Origin: Cytidiella melzeri
Taxonomy: Eukaryota; Basidiomycota; Agaricomycetes; Polyporales; Irpicaceae
Direction of reading: 5' to 3'
Assembly (NCBI GenBank): GCA_022592445.1
Contig: JABYQR010000013.1
Span: 124,001 to 188,000 of the forward strand
DNA: 64,000 nucleotides
The number at the start of each line of letters is the position of its first letter. Position 1 is the first letter of the stretch. This document shows, piece by piece, positions 24,208 through 35,589 of the stretch. Both the position numbers and the translations under genes were made by a program. Under the pieces are notes generated by a model. The model ran no database searches and was not told where the DNA came from. It was given only the letters and a program-made list of their open reading frames with translations.

Positions 24208-24908
24208 ACATATCTGCCTATTCGATATAGTATCGGTAGAATTGATCCTTGGTGGTGTTCTCTCACGCGACATGCATGGGAGGGGCGGAGAGTGAGGTGG
24301 GCAGGCGGATGCACGAGTACGTCACTGTACTATGTACGAAGGTCGTTGTGTGCGGTATATGAGTAGAATGCATGCATCTCTCTTGAAATGCATTGCTGCT
24401 AGCTGGACTCGCTTCACAACTATGGTAAGCCCCAGCTCAGCTATATCCACGACGTCACAAGATTCTACGTAGCCTCGGTGTCAGTCCATTGAGACCTCAG
24501 AAGTAAGTCTGTGGCTGTCAGATTCTTCGCTGTTTACCTGAACCATCCGCTTGTCCTAGTTCGAAAAATTGGTCAATTTCAAAGCTGTACTTCTCCGGCC
24601 TTGTAGCTTGGAGGCGAAAACACCAACTAGTCCACCGGTTTGGACGTACGCCTTGCCTCATTTAGCCTCGCCAATGTTGAACCTACCATGAGCTGGAAGA
24701 CGACACGGAGTTGTTTGGTACGAGGTCCCCTGGCTGAGAGTTTTCGTTCCGGCAACCCCGGCGCGTGGGTCACCTCATATGTCTTCTCTCACAACTTGCG
24801 GCAGGACCGTGTAACTGTGCGGGATACAGTCAGCACCTGCCCATGATAGAATGCTGCCGAGGACGTGATAAATAGCCGCAGACATAGTTGAGGCTCTTTG
24901 CCCTTCCA
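24208..24908. other. Intergenic between Mic10 and first MDR reductase
   Basis: No gene supported. GATAAATAG at 24867-24875 lies about 35 bp before the reductase start and may be its TATA element. Confidence 0.4.
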
Positions 24909-26337
24909 ATGAAGAACCCTTCGCTGGTTTTTGTTGCGCAGCCCAAGCCTCACTCGCTTATTGAAGACGGCGTCCATGTCAAGGTAGAAGAGAGGGACCT
25001 TGACTTGGACAATGCACCTCTCAATGGCGGAGTCTTGCTGAAGACGTTGATCTTGAGCAGCGACCCATACTTGCGTTATCGGTTTCGGGAACCCTCTGTC
25101 GAGACCTTCTGCCCGCCCATACTCATAGGCGACCCGTGTGTAACAGTATACCACCAACGTTTGAGCTGTATCGAGCTGATATGGTTGTTTGTCGTTGCTG
25201 GCAGCGTGGATAATACGGGTCTTGCCAAAGTTCTACGCAGCGATGTCCCCGATTTTCAGCCAGGGGATATTGTCTCAGGGTACCTCGGTACGTATCTAAG
25301 TCATCGAATACTGATGAACTCTGCTTGCTCACTATAGTGTATAGAATTTTCTGAGTATAGCATATATCCGGGGAAGATAAAGCATGCCATGAAGTCGCCT
25401 TTGAAGAAAGTCGATCCGCACCCTAATATTCCGCTCTCCTTGTACTTGGGACCTTTGAGCGTAACCGGGCACACCGCGTACTGCGGATGGAAGACCTTCA
25501 TGGAGGAGAAGGCAAAGAGTGTGCGATTATTTTTAAAACTATATTACTGATTACTGACTCGCTTCGTGCTGACATTTACCAGTCGAAGACAATGTTTGTT
25601 TCCACTGGAGCAGGAGCTGTTGGAACGTACGCTTGCCTTCTCTCTAGTACCGATCTGAAGTACTGACCCGATCGCAGATTTTTGATTCAATACGCCAAGA
25701 TTGTTGCCCCTCACATGAAGATTATAGCATCCGCAAGTACCGCGGAGAAAATTGAGCATATGAGGAATATTGGTGTGGAGGTTCCCTTTAACTACAAAAC
25801 CGAGGACACTGGCAAGGTCCTGAAATCCCATGGACCAATAGACATGTGAGCTCACGGAAGTTTGCAATAGTTGGGTGGCAGCACCTTTGACGTCCATCTC
25901 CTTGGATAGCTACTTTGACAACGTCGGTGGTCCCACTCTTGATGCAACCCTGATGAACATGAGCGACTTTGGTTTGATTGTCGCTTGTGGATGCATCAGC
26001 TCTGCGAGCGACGTTAGTTCGGTCAAGGTCAGTGTCTATCATTGCTCATCCGAGTCATCATCGCCCAGTGCTCAAAATCACTGCTGGTGGCGACGTACAG
26101 AACTTTGAACAAATCTTCAAGCGAAGTCTCACTGTCAAGGGGTTTCTCACCTACATTGGTCCCCCGGCAGCAGCCTTAAAGACATTCTGGCAAGAAATCC
26201 CTCCTCTCATTGCTCAGGGCAAGATAACGTCTCGTGAACACCGTTTCAGCGGGATAAAGGAGGCGTGCAAAGCACTTGTCTCTGTTCATACCGGAGAGAA
26301 CACTGGTAAAGCGATGATCATGGTGGCTGATCAATAG
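24909..26337 (+). CDS. MDR-superfamily NADP-dependent double-bond reductase, copy 1
   Basis: Zinc-free medium-chain reductase of the leukotriene B4 12-hydroxydehydrogenase / prostaglandin reductase type, which reduces C=C bonds in enals and enones with NADPH. Seven exons of 227, 83, 176, 44, 168, 118 and 237 nt (24909-25135, 25205-25287, 25345-25520, 25583-25626, 25678-25845, 25910-26027, 26101-26337) give 350 aa. Motifs: SSDPYLRYRF near the N-terminus, glycine-rich nucleotide loop STGAGAVGT, IYFDNVGG, and C-terminal VHTGENTGKAMI. No zinc-ligand Cys or His pattern. Related genes with the same exon plan lie at 30744-32284 and 33566-35027. Confidence 0.93.
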
Positions 26338-27095
26338 ACAATTGTAAGATGGCTCATTGTCCAAACTAATCAAGTTTGTGAGCCATGCAGTCATGCCGTA
26401 AGGTTGGAAAACTCGAAAATATACGTGCAATGTCAATAGCACTGGATAGACTATGAATGAATGAATACTGGTGTTGGAAAGTCGAGACGCTTGCGTTATG
26501 ATGACATGAATGCAGCGAACTACACAGTCTCGTTGCTACTTCCTTGTGCGACCTTAGATCTCTCAATGCCCTTGATGCTCCGTGGCATCTCCCTTATAAG
26601 CTGCACATTGACGGGTAATAAGGTGTGGATCCGTACCATAACGCGTGTGTACATTACTGTCGCGCTTTCGTGGGATGAGTCGAATGTACTCTGCGACTAA
26701 TGATCTCGTATGAGAAGGTCTGAAATTCAACTCGGCCGTTCGTACGTACCGGACACTGGGCTACAAGTTGGTTTATTCCGGTCGAGTGCAGTCTCACGTT
26801 CAACAGACCAGCCTTGAAACATGCTGTACCGCTGCGCGATCCACCACGCAAGCGTTGTCCATACTAGTCCAGCGGACAAACAGATCGAAACTCTGTTTCA
26901 GCCACGAGTGCTTGTATCATCATCAGTTCGATGACTACCAACGGTGTGCTTTACTCACAGTCTTCTAGCTGGCGGTCCGACAGCCAACCCCTGAAAACAG
27001 GGACATAGATCAAAGTTTACCCAGACAAGTTAAGGTACATTAGAAGTCTTGTACGATTATAACGCTTTCTTCTGTCATTCTGTCACCATGTGCAT
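26338..27095. other. Intergenic, 3' ends of MDR copy 1 and PIF1
   Basis: Convergent gene ends; no gene supported. Confidence 0.4.
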
Positions 27096-29253
27096 CTAGG
27101 CCTGTTGTATAGTCTTACTCCACTCAATAACTTTAGGATGTGCCATAACCTGCGAAAAAAAAAACTGGTTCGGTCTTCTAGCCCTATCGCGGTGAAAGAC
27201 CCGTACCTTCTTCGCGTCAAACCGAAGAACTTGAAGCCCTTGCATTGAAGCAGCCCGCGAAATTGCAACATAACTTTGCCCTTGATCTCTGCGTTAGCAC
27301 TCACGTCGACAATGGGAAAATGAGAGCGCGCCACCTTTCTCAAACACCTTGCCGAGATCGATCTTCACCCTCTGGATCGTCTGACCTTGACTCTTGTGGA
27401 TGGACATCGCCCAGGCCAGCACGAGCGGCACCTGTTGTTCGATCAGTATGACATAAGATGGGATCTTCTCGACAGTGTTACCTGTACACGGCGAGCCAGC
27501 AATTTCCCCTCGTTATCTTCGTGTCGGAATTCGTCGCGCACAACTAGCACTATCTCCTTTCCTTGAGGCGTACGGAATTCCACGAGAGGGTAAAGCTCTT
27601 CATCCTTAGCCTTTCCCTTCCCTTTCGAGCTGTTTGTTATACCAGCCTTCGACTCAGAGTTCTCCTTGTTGTCCACTTGGTTGAGAAGGGATATCGGAGT
27701 TCTGCCATCAGGTCCTACTTGAATGTTTCGTAGCGTCCCTGTCACCTTGGTCGTAATTGTCTCCTGCGAGGTGGACTTAGGCTTCGGTGTACTTTCTTTT
27801 TTCACCGGAGAAGCAAGTTTCCCAGCTGATGGAGGTTCAGTGCTCGCCAGACATGTCATGACGTTATGGAAGCCTAACACCTTCCCGACGGTGCCGTTGA
27901 CTAAGGACTCATCAACGTTTTTGACCAGCATAACTTGAGAGTCTTCCTTGAGTTCGAGGAGCCGGGTGGCAACCATACTATCCAGTAGCTTCGCTCTCTT
28001 CTCCGGAGGAGCCGATCCTGAGTCTCGTGCCTCGTATTTGAAGGAGGGTCCAGTTAAAGAGCCGAGCCGTGTTGCATTCGCGCGATCAACTTCGTTTCGA
28101 AGAGGGAACAGCTCTGTCGGTAGAAGACCATCCTCCGAAGGTAGAGGGCGCGATAAACTAATGAAAGTTTTCTTGGCCTCGGGTGAGATGTCCCCGTGCC
28201 GCATCTCATTCAACAGATCAACAAAACCTAGAATAGTTCAGTAGATTCGTCGTGCCTGCGCCGAGCTGATGTACGCACGGCTTTCTTTTTGTCGAAACAC
28301 CTGCGTCAACGTAACGGTGTGTTCGATAGACTTTGCCCACGCGTCACTATCAAATGCGAAGAAGGGCTCTTTCTTGTCTTTGGTGACGGGGGGAAGCTGG
28401 AAAAAGTCGCCCGTGACTACGAGCTGGTTCTGATGTGAGAACCTCGAGGATGAATCGTCTACTAGTCGTGCATCGCACCTGCATCCCGCCGAATGGACGG
28501 TCAGTCTTCTTACGAAGCTCAATGGCCAACTTTGCCAAAGTATCAAACAGATGGCCGTCCACCATGGAAACTAAAAGTTGGAATAAGTTTCTGTATTTAA
28601 ATTTGCTGAACTGTCGCTTCACCTTCATCAATGATAAGTATCTTCGTGTTCCTCCATCGCTGATGTGCAGGTCTGGCTGTCTTGATACAGCTAATCAGTT
28701 TGCCGATGTCATGCATTCCCGGTGTCACAGCCCCCCATGCATGTATAGTGGTACCTAGCAGAAAGTTCAGTTTGAGCGACGGACATCAAAGAGGGAACAG
28801 AGGCTTACCGCCTATGTTCGAGGCGGCCATTCCTGTGCTAGCCGTGACGGCGACACACTCCGGTCTCTTTGCATATTTCTTGCGCAAAGCCTTAATAATT
28901 GCTCTCAAAAGCAGAGACTTGCCGGACCCTAGCAAAAGGGATGCACCATCAACGTCCCTTCGTCATCGATCACGGTATGCAGACTCGCCAGCCGAGCCCG
29001 TAAAGAAAACATTCTTCTCTTCCTCCACTACCATTTTCATCACTGCAATCTGCTGCTCGTTCAGCGCTACGTGTTTTTGGGCACCATCTTCATCTTCGGG
29101 GACTCCAGATGCCAGAACTTGCGGTGAAAAATACGCGTCGAGTGACTTCCGTGGCTGTTTAGCAAGCCTTGCCTTGACCTCTTCTGCGTCGCTCGTTGAC
29201 TTTCGTTTTCTTGGATTAGGGTTTGTTTTTACCGCCGCAGGCGTACGTGGCAT
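27096..29253 (-). CDS. PIF1-family DNA helicase
   Basis: 5'-3' superfamily 1B helicase that unwinds G-quadruplexes and removes telomerase in yeast. Eight exons (28989-29253, 28809-28928, 28623-28754, 28479-28570, 28279-28423, 27482-28227, 27335-27431, 27096-27280) give 593 aa. Motifs in order: Walker [12 protein letters not shown] (about residue 85), [19 protein letters not shown], Walker [41 protein letters not shown], then [14 protein letters not shown] and [16 protein letters not shown] (motifs V and VI). The N-terminus is basic with KRKRS-type and KSLDAYFSP segments and lacks a clear mitochondrial presequence. The first intron appears to be GC-AG. A low-complexity insert (about 360-450) separates the two halves. 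Confidence 0.93.
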
Positions 29254-29655
29254 CTTGCAGTGATGAAGAGAAGGGGACTGAGGACCTTGTGGAAGAGAGG
29301 TTCTAGTCGTGATCAGACCGCGTCTTGAAGCTATGAGCCACGACGCGATCCTATCACGTGTTGGCGTTTGGTCTCGTGATGTCCTTCCAGAAATGGATAT
29401 CGTGCATGGCTCTGAGGTCGACCGTGACAACGTCCTCACCACTCTGAACATCGGGCCTCTTCAACGGCGATACTGAGGACGACAGTGGTGGAAGAGTAGA
29501 ACTGAGCGAGTGCAGCCAACGCGATAACACGAAATCTCACGTTCAGCGCTTCTAGCAGCCTCGTGCAGACCCATCTCCATGCAGTTAAGCGGCAATATCT
29601 TTATTCTTTACCACCAACCTTCACCTATTCACAACTCTAGTACCGATACACTGAC
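29254..29655. other. Head-to-head promoter, PIF1 and small conserved gene
   Basis: A 402-bp divergent intergenic region with no gene supported. A TATCACGTGTTGG segment near 29350 contains CACGTG. Confidence 0.4.
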
Positions 29656-30500
29656 ATGGCCACTCAGAAAGGCAACTACGGTGCCCCGCCAAAGTGCGCA
29701 GACTCATTCTCATCGCTTTGTGGACCGAAGATTCGAGCTACATACACATCTTTCGTGCAGATACATCAACGAATTCAGCAAAGCGCTAGCGGGTGAGGTA
29801 CGGATTCTTTTGCAGGAAGTTGGAAAGCTGCGCGACGAGCGAAGGCAGCTGCAACAGTGCGTATGCTCATCTGTGTTCCAATGAGATCAGTGCTCATCTA
29901 TGAGATGCAGTGAGATTTCTGAGCTCATGGCGGTGAGGTCGAAATACAGCGCGGGTGGTGAGTATACACCCAGCTGGCTCCCCGGAATCCAAGGACTTGT
30001 ACGTCTCATCCTACTCCTTCCAGCTACTTGATGATCATATTCGATAAAGCCGGATGCTGCTTCTCCGCCTGCCTTGACTGCGCCTCCACCGCCGCCGCCA
30101 GAGGACGGCGAGCCCCCTGCACCCGCGGCACCAGCATGGCGAACAGTTCATAAGCGTCAACCACGAGAGAGGAAGCCAAAGGCCCTTCCAGCACCGGCAG
30201 CACCTGCACCAGCCGCCATCGAGGCTCCGCCGCCCCCAAATCTTCCGGCGTGGGCTCAATGGAGACGTATGTTCAGCGATCATCGGTTACCTGGAATGTT
30301 CTGACTCATTCCAAGACGCAGCCAATCCAATGTTTTCCCCCCAGCCACAAGTAGCCTCGCCGCATATGTCGTCGCCTCAGCCTTCTCGAGCAGGCTTGTT
30401 TGGTGGGCTTTTCATCTCCCTCTCTTTTGTTTCGAGCTTGGAATGATCTGATTGTCGTGTGTCACTGTCTCCAGGTCCTCCATCCCCACCTCCCAAGTAG
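29656..30500 (+). CDS. Small conserved protein: coiled coil plus proline-rich tail
   Basis: Six exons (29656-29693, 29761-29856, 29911-29998, 30050-30266, 30316-30402, 30475-30500) give 183 aa in frame. Residues about 13-60 are strongly helical and charged (FSKALAGEVRILLQEVG, KLRDERRQLQHEISELM), likely a coiled coil. A short turn SAGGEYTPSWLPG follows, then a Pro/Ala-rich tail with TAPPPPPPEDGEPP, a WRTVHKRQPRERKPK basic patch and SPQPQVASPHMSSPQPS. No enzyme motif, signal peptide or TM helix. I recall similar short proteins as conserved hypotheticals in Agaricomycetes but cannot name a function. The basic patch plus coiled coil would fit a scaffold or nucleic-acid-associated protein. Confidence 0.8.
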
Positions 30501-30743
30501 GCTGTAATGGTATATGTCTGAGACTCTTTTATGTATTTTTTTTGCGCTTCAGTTGTTCCCGATGCTTGTAACTCGTTCATTCTCTACAGCTCCTTATGTA
30601 GCTCTTCCCATCTCTATCAACGCCGATGCACTCACAATCCAATTACATGTTCCTCAGGAGTCTACCAAGATTATGCACGTATAAGATAGTAAAGCTGTAA
30701 CCAGTGATAGTAATATTCAACCACCACTATCACGATGAGATGG

Positions 30744-32284
30744 TCACCCGTCTGCAACAAAAATCACCGCCTTGCCCTTGTTCTCCCCCGTGTGCACCGC
30801 GCACAACGCCTGCGCTGACTCTTGAATGCCGTTGTACCGATGTTCACGATATGTGATCTTGCCTTGAAGGACGAGGGGCACGATCTCGGAGTAGAACGTT
30901 TTCATCGGCCGTGCCATTGTGCCTTTGTAGCAGATGAAGCCTTGTACCGTTAAGTGGCGTTTGGCAATTTGGTCTTCGTTCTGTGGAGGAAGGACAGGTC
31001 AAGCCATTGTTTACGCAGTGACGATTGCAAGCAAGGAGGAGCTGGTACGTCTGTATGAGGGGGTTGAAAGACTTGCCTTCATTTGGTACGGAGATGTGAT
31101 GGTACTTATGCTACCACAAGACTGATTTCAAAAAGCTTTATATAAATTGAACAGAGAGTCGTAAGACAATATTGCACATACCAGTATGAGACCCGACTCG
31201 GCCATGTTTAACAACGCAGCGTCCAGTGTTCTCCCTCCCACATTGTCCCAGTAGCTAATGTTTGGAGTCTGTCAGTTGACAATACTATCTGAGGGCAGCG
31301 CATATGGACTCACATATCGATCGGCCTATGCTTCCGCAACATGACCTCTATGTCCTCGTCCCTGTAGTTGAAAGGAACGGAAGCTCCGCTCTGCCTCATA
31401 AACTCAACCTTGTCATCTGTGCCGGCAGAAGCAATGATCTTGACATGCGGTGCCTTTAGTCTTGTATATTCGATGACGAACCTATTGGATGTTCAGTATG
31501 TATGGAATGCACTTTCATAATACTAGCGGCGGTACGAACGTACGTGCCAACTGTGCTAGCACCCGCAGAGACATAGATCGTTTCAGCCTATCAAGCGACA
31601 GGGAAGATATCAGTTTCACCCTTTCTCAACGACAACAATGCTTAACTCACGCTCTTGATCTTCTCCGTTACGTACAGCTTCCACGCACAATACGCAGTGT
31701 GCCCTGGTGTACCGAGGGCGCCGAGATACGCAGAATACGGGAGTTCTGGATGGGCGCGAAGTTTTTGCATGGGCAGTTTGTACCAATGGGGCCCTTTGCC
31801 CGGGTAAATGCAGTACTCTGCAAAGTCTGCGCGCACGGATATGAGATACAAGGTGATGAGAGGGTGAGTCGTGATTCACAGCGAGAGGCTTACCCAAGTA
31901 TCCTATGATGATATCTCCTGGCTTGAAACAAGGATCCTCGCTTCGAAGGACTTTTCCGATGCCTGCGCTATCTACCCTATCACACGCGGAACGATGTATG
32001 ATGAGTTCTCTTGACCACAAAGACATAATAAACACAATTACTCACGGGAATCCAAGTTGTACTGGGGGCACTAACAAGCTATATTCGGGAGAGTTCCCAA
32101 ATCTGTACCGATGGTACGGATCGCTGCTCAATACCAGCGTTTTGATCAACACACCTCCGCCCAACGGTGTGTTCTCCAAGTCCAGCTTTTTGTGCACGAG
32201 TTCGAAGTGCACATTCGGCACGATGTCCTCGTCGCTGCTGGGCACAGAGACATACGTGAGCGTGGAGTTCTTGGTCGCGTGCAT
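30744..32284 (-). CDS. MDR-superfamily double-bond reductase, copy 2
   Basis: Paralog of the reductases at 24909 and 33566. Eight exons (32046-32284, 31894-31976, 31651-31826, 31544-31587, 31314-31481, 31182-31254, 31077-31121, 30744-30980) give 354 aa. Motifs: SSDPYHRYRF, VSAGASTVGT at the nucleotide loop, IYWDNVGG, and VHTGENKGKAVIF. Where the two paralogs have one 118-nt exon, this gene has 73 + 45 nt split by a 60-nt intron, and the next intron begins GC (AAG then GCAAGT). Both are needed to keep frame and produce GLILSCGSIS, the counterpart of GLIVACGCIS. The nucleotide loop replaces the second Gly region with AST, a milder change. Confidence 0.9.
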
Positions 32285-33565
32285 AGTAGATCAAGAAGCC
32301 AAAGGTTGGGAAACAAGTATCGGCCGGAATTGGAGTCGACCGGCACATATGTATAGTCCAGCCAGAGAGTTCGTGGCGCACGCCGTATCCATGAATGTTT
32401 GCAATGTTGCGAGGTGTTCGCAGAAGTCGTTGAGAGCACACGGTAGAAACCTGTCCGCCACAATGTGGCCTGTTGGAGTTTCACTCGACAAAAGCGTCGA
32501 TGACCCATGTTTTTCATGAATGATGAGGACTGTCGATGGGCAAGACGATCTTTGAACAGCGCCCCTTCCAGTTCCGCCTCGGAGAGATTCGATCGATAAT
32601 TCACTGCGCAGCTGAGCTAGGAAACGACTTTGGAGAGAGCTCTGACGACAGCACTGCACCGAGTTCCAATTGAATAAGCGAGCATCTACGTGTAGCCTCG
32701 TCGGAATGTGGTAAGGCTTACCTAGTGTTCATCCAAGACTTGTTTGTTTTTCCGGCGGAGACGCTCTCACACAACAAAAGCCTTTCCATCTGCCCAACTG
32801 CGACAGTGCAAGAAAACGAGACAGTTTTGCCGTTACAGTCTTGACGTGCGCCCGAGCATACTCCCCAGTGGACCGATGGCACTGCCATTCGGAGGATGGA
32901 ACAACGCCGGAGTTCTTGGCGCTCCGAGTCTTCCTATCCGTGGCTGTCCTTCAACTTCCGAATTCGCCGCGGTGCAGCGTGTTGTGGCAAGTAGGCCTAG
33001 GGTGGTTTGTAGAGATAATATCCAGGCCCGCAGTCAAGGCACTAGGAGTAGCCTAAACGACTGCCAGTGGACAATCAAGTTAAAGATGTGTGTAGAAATT
33101 GTGCGAGCTGAACCAGCAATCTTCGGTCACCCACCGGAAACTAGTAGACGTTTTTTGACTGCCACCATGATGATGTTTCTCAACGAGCTCGAGCCTACCT
33201 GGCGCTGCATCCTTGGCCTCGCATGCACGTTTTTCGCCCGGGTGGTGGTTGTACACGGGACGCCACAAGCCATCAAGCTGCCCTATTTGGATTTGAAGCG
33301 CCGTGTGGCTGTGACCATGCAAGCGTTGCAGTTACACACGCCTTTGTTCTGTACGGCAGACGAAACATATACCCATCTAAAGTGACTGGCAGCATGTAAT
33401 TAAACGCGTGACTCGTCCGAGTTCACACAAGGGTTTGGAGAGCGTCCCGATACAGGGATTCCAGAACTCTTCCATTGCTGATGCTGCCATTACACTTCTA
33501 CTAGTAGTCAGTGGCATTCCGTTCCGATCCATCCAACATAACTCTATGTTATATCCAACCAAGCT
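32285..33565. other. Gene-free stretch between MDR copies 2 and 3
   Basis: Open frames up to about 210 codons occur but have no family resemblance, no plausible splice structure and no start context. It holds the upstream region of copy 2 and the 3' flank of copy 3. Confidence 0.4.
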
Positions 33566-35027
33566 TCAATCATCCTCGGAGAAAACGACGACCGCCTTGC
33601 CCTTGTTCTCTCCCGTGTGCACCGCGTTCAACGCAGTCACAGCCTCCTTAACCCCGGCGTACCTGTGCTCATGCTGCGTCGAGATCTTTCCAGAGACGAC
33701 GAGGGGAACGACGTCGTCTGCGAAGGTCGCCATCGGAGGGAGCACTGCGCCTGTGAAAGCAATGAAGCCGTGTACAGTCAAGCTGCGTTTGAAAATTTCA
33801 TCAAAGTGCTGTTGGAAAGTTCGGGGAGTTTGTTTGGTAAGTAGGTCCAAAGGTAGGAAGGATTGGAGGGGGTGAGTGTGGAACTAACCTTGATGGAAGA
33901 TGCCTCGGTAGCAGAGGAGATACACCCGCACGCGATGATTGTGCCAAAGGTGTTGAAGTTGAGCAGGGCAGCGTCGAGTTGAGGACCGCCGACGTTGTCC
34001 CAGTATCTTCCGGACACACAAGTACTGAGTCAGCCACTACGTGTTTCACTGCCAGGAACGGAAAAACTCACATGTCGATAGGTCCGTGCTTCCTCAGGAC
34101 CTCCTTTGCGTCTTCTGTCTTGTAGTTAAACGCGACATCGACACCGTGCTTCTTCATGCCCTCTACCTTCTCGTCTGTCCCTGCCGATGCGATGATCTTG
34201 ATGTGAGGGGCTACGATTTTAGCGTATTCGGTCAGGAAACTGTGCACGAGGGAAACACAGTCAGAGCCCTGACAGAAAGAAGCCAGAACACGAAAGACCA
34301 CTCACGTTCCAATGCCTCCAGCTCCGCTAGTCACAAACATTGTCTTGGCCTACCCCAATTTACCATTTGTCAGTTTTCGTGTCTCTCAATATAGTAAAAG
34401 CTGAAGGCTTACGTCTTTGACCTTGTCCTTCAAGAAAGCTTGCCACGCGGGGTACACAGTGGTACCGATGAGACCCAGCGGGCCCAAGTAGACAGACAGC
34501 GAGGTGCCAGGGATGGGGTCGATCTTCCTCAGAGGCTGATTAAAGAAATGAGGGTTCTTGGGAGGGTACACTGAATATTCAGAAAACGCTGTATATCGCA
34601 TCCACGCGTGAGCTTCGCCTTTTTTCGTTGTCGAGAGCGGAAGAAGACACACCGAGATAGCCAAAGACGAGATCTCCCTCCTTCAAGTTGGGGTCCTCGC
34701 TTCGTACGACCTTGCCAACACCAAAGTTGTCCACGCTACCCCAGATACATATCGTCAAGAAAGTCAAAAGGTATGTGGCTTGGCGACGTACGGGTCGTTG
34801 AGGAGAATCGGTGGACAGAACATGGCCACATTGGCGTCGCGGAACCTGTAACGCATGTACGGGTCGCTGCTGACGGCGATTGTCTTGAGAAGCACGCCGC
34901 CGTTGACAGGCTCTGTCTCCAAGTCGATCGGCCTGTGTTCGACCTTGACATGCACGCCTTCTATGATGTGCCCTGTGTGCCCTGGGTGCTCGACGTACAC
35001 AAGCGTGGGGTTCTTTGTCAAAGGCAT
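33566..35027 (-). CDS. MDR-superfamily double-bond reductase, copy 3
   Basis: Seven exons of 236, 83, 176, 44, 168, 118 and 243 nt (34792-35027, 34653-34735, 34413-34588, 34306-34349, 34072-34239, 33889-34006, 33566-33808) give 355 aa. Motifs: SSDPYMRYRF, TSGAGGIGT nucleotide loop, IYWDNVGGPQLDAALLN, ACGCISSATEASSIK and VHTGENKGKAVVVF. Same reaction class as copies 1 and 2. A reverse-strand TATATAAAGG about 80 bp upstream marks its promoter. The C-terminus is a few residues longer than its paralogs and acidic (FSEDD). Confidence 0.93.
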
Positions 35028-35589
35028 CCTCTGCGACGAGTGGGTGTGAGCGGGAGAGAGGTGGGGGATGAAAAAATATGTAGCTATGTGACGGTATCCA
35101 GGTGCCTTTATATACTAGCGTGGTGCACCATAACCACAAGGGAAAGTCGGGCTCGGGGGCGACAGACACTCTTCAGTGCCGATGTACAGTCATTGCGGAT
35201 GTTGGTGCGGGCACACAGCTCGTATGACCATACCGCTTCGGCATGACTGTCGCCGATGTGAGATGAGTTCACAAGTTGCCTCAAAGGCAGCGTGGTGGTA
35301 TGTCAATATGATACCAGACTGCAGTACAGCACAATGGGCGCTTGAGAGCAGCAAAGTTACGTACATACACCAATACGTTGTATATTTCAGCAAGTATAAC
35401 AACAACAAAGGACTGGCCCAATACAGACTATGATGGTGTTGAGTGCTAGGATAGTAGTATACACTTGAAGCAATCCAGGTCAAGAAGCCTTTGATCAGGA
35501 TCAGGTATGCATACTAACCAGCTTACACATACCGCAGTACCAACACAGGCCATCCCCTTATTCCTCAACTCCATACATCAGGCCCTTCG
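35028..35589. other. Intergenic between MDR copy 3 and UVDE
   Basis: No gene supported. Contains the copy 3 promoter and the UVDE 3' end. Confidence 0.4.
35105..35114 (-). promoter_or_regulatory. TATA box of MDR copy 3
   Basis: Reverse-strand TATATAAAGG, about 80 bp before the ATG at 35027. Confidence 0.5.

Noticed and set aside
15582..28000. Secondary-metabolite gene cluster
   Set aside because: P450, MFS, chitinase and reductases occur, but no backbone synthase or pathway regulator, and housekeeping genes are interleaved.
32744..33385. 213-codon + strand frame between MDR copies
   Set aside because: Arg/Ser-rich, no start context, no domain, no sensible introns.
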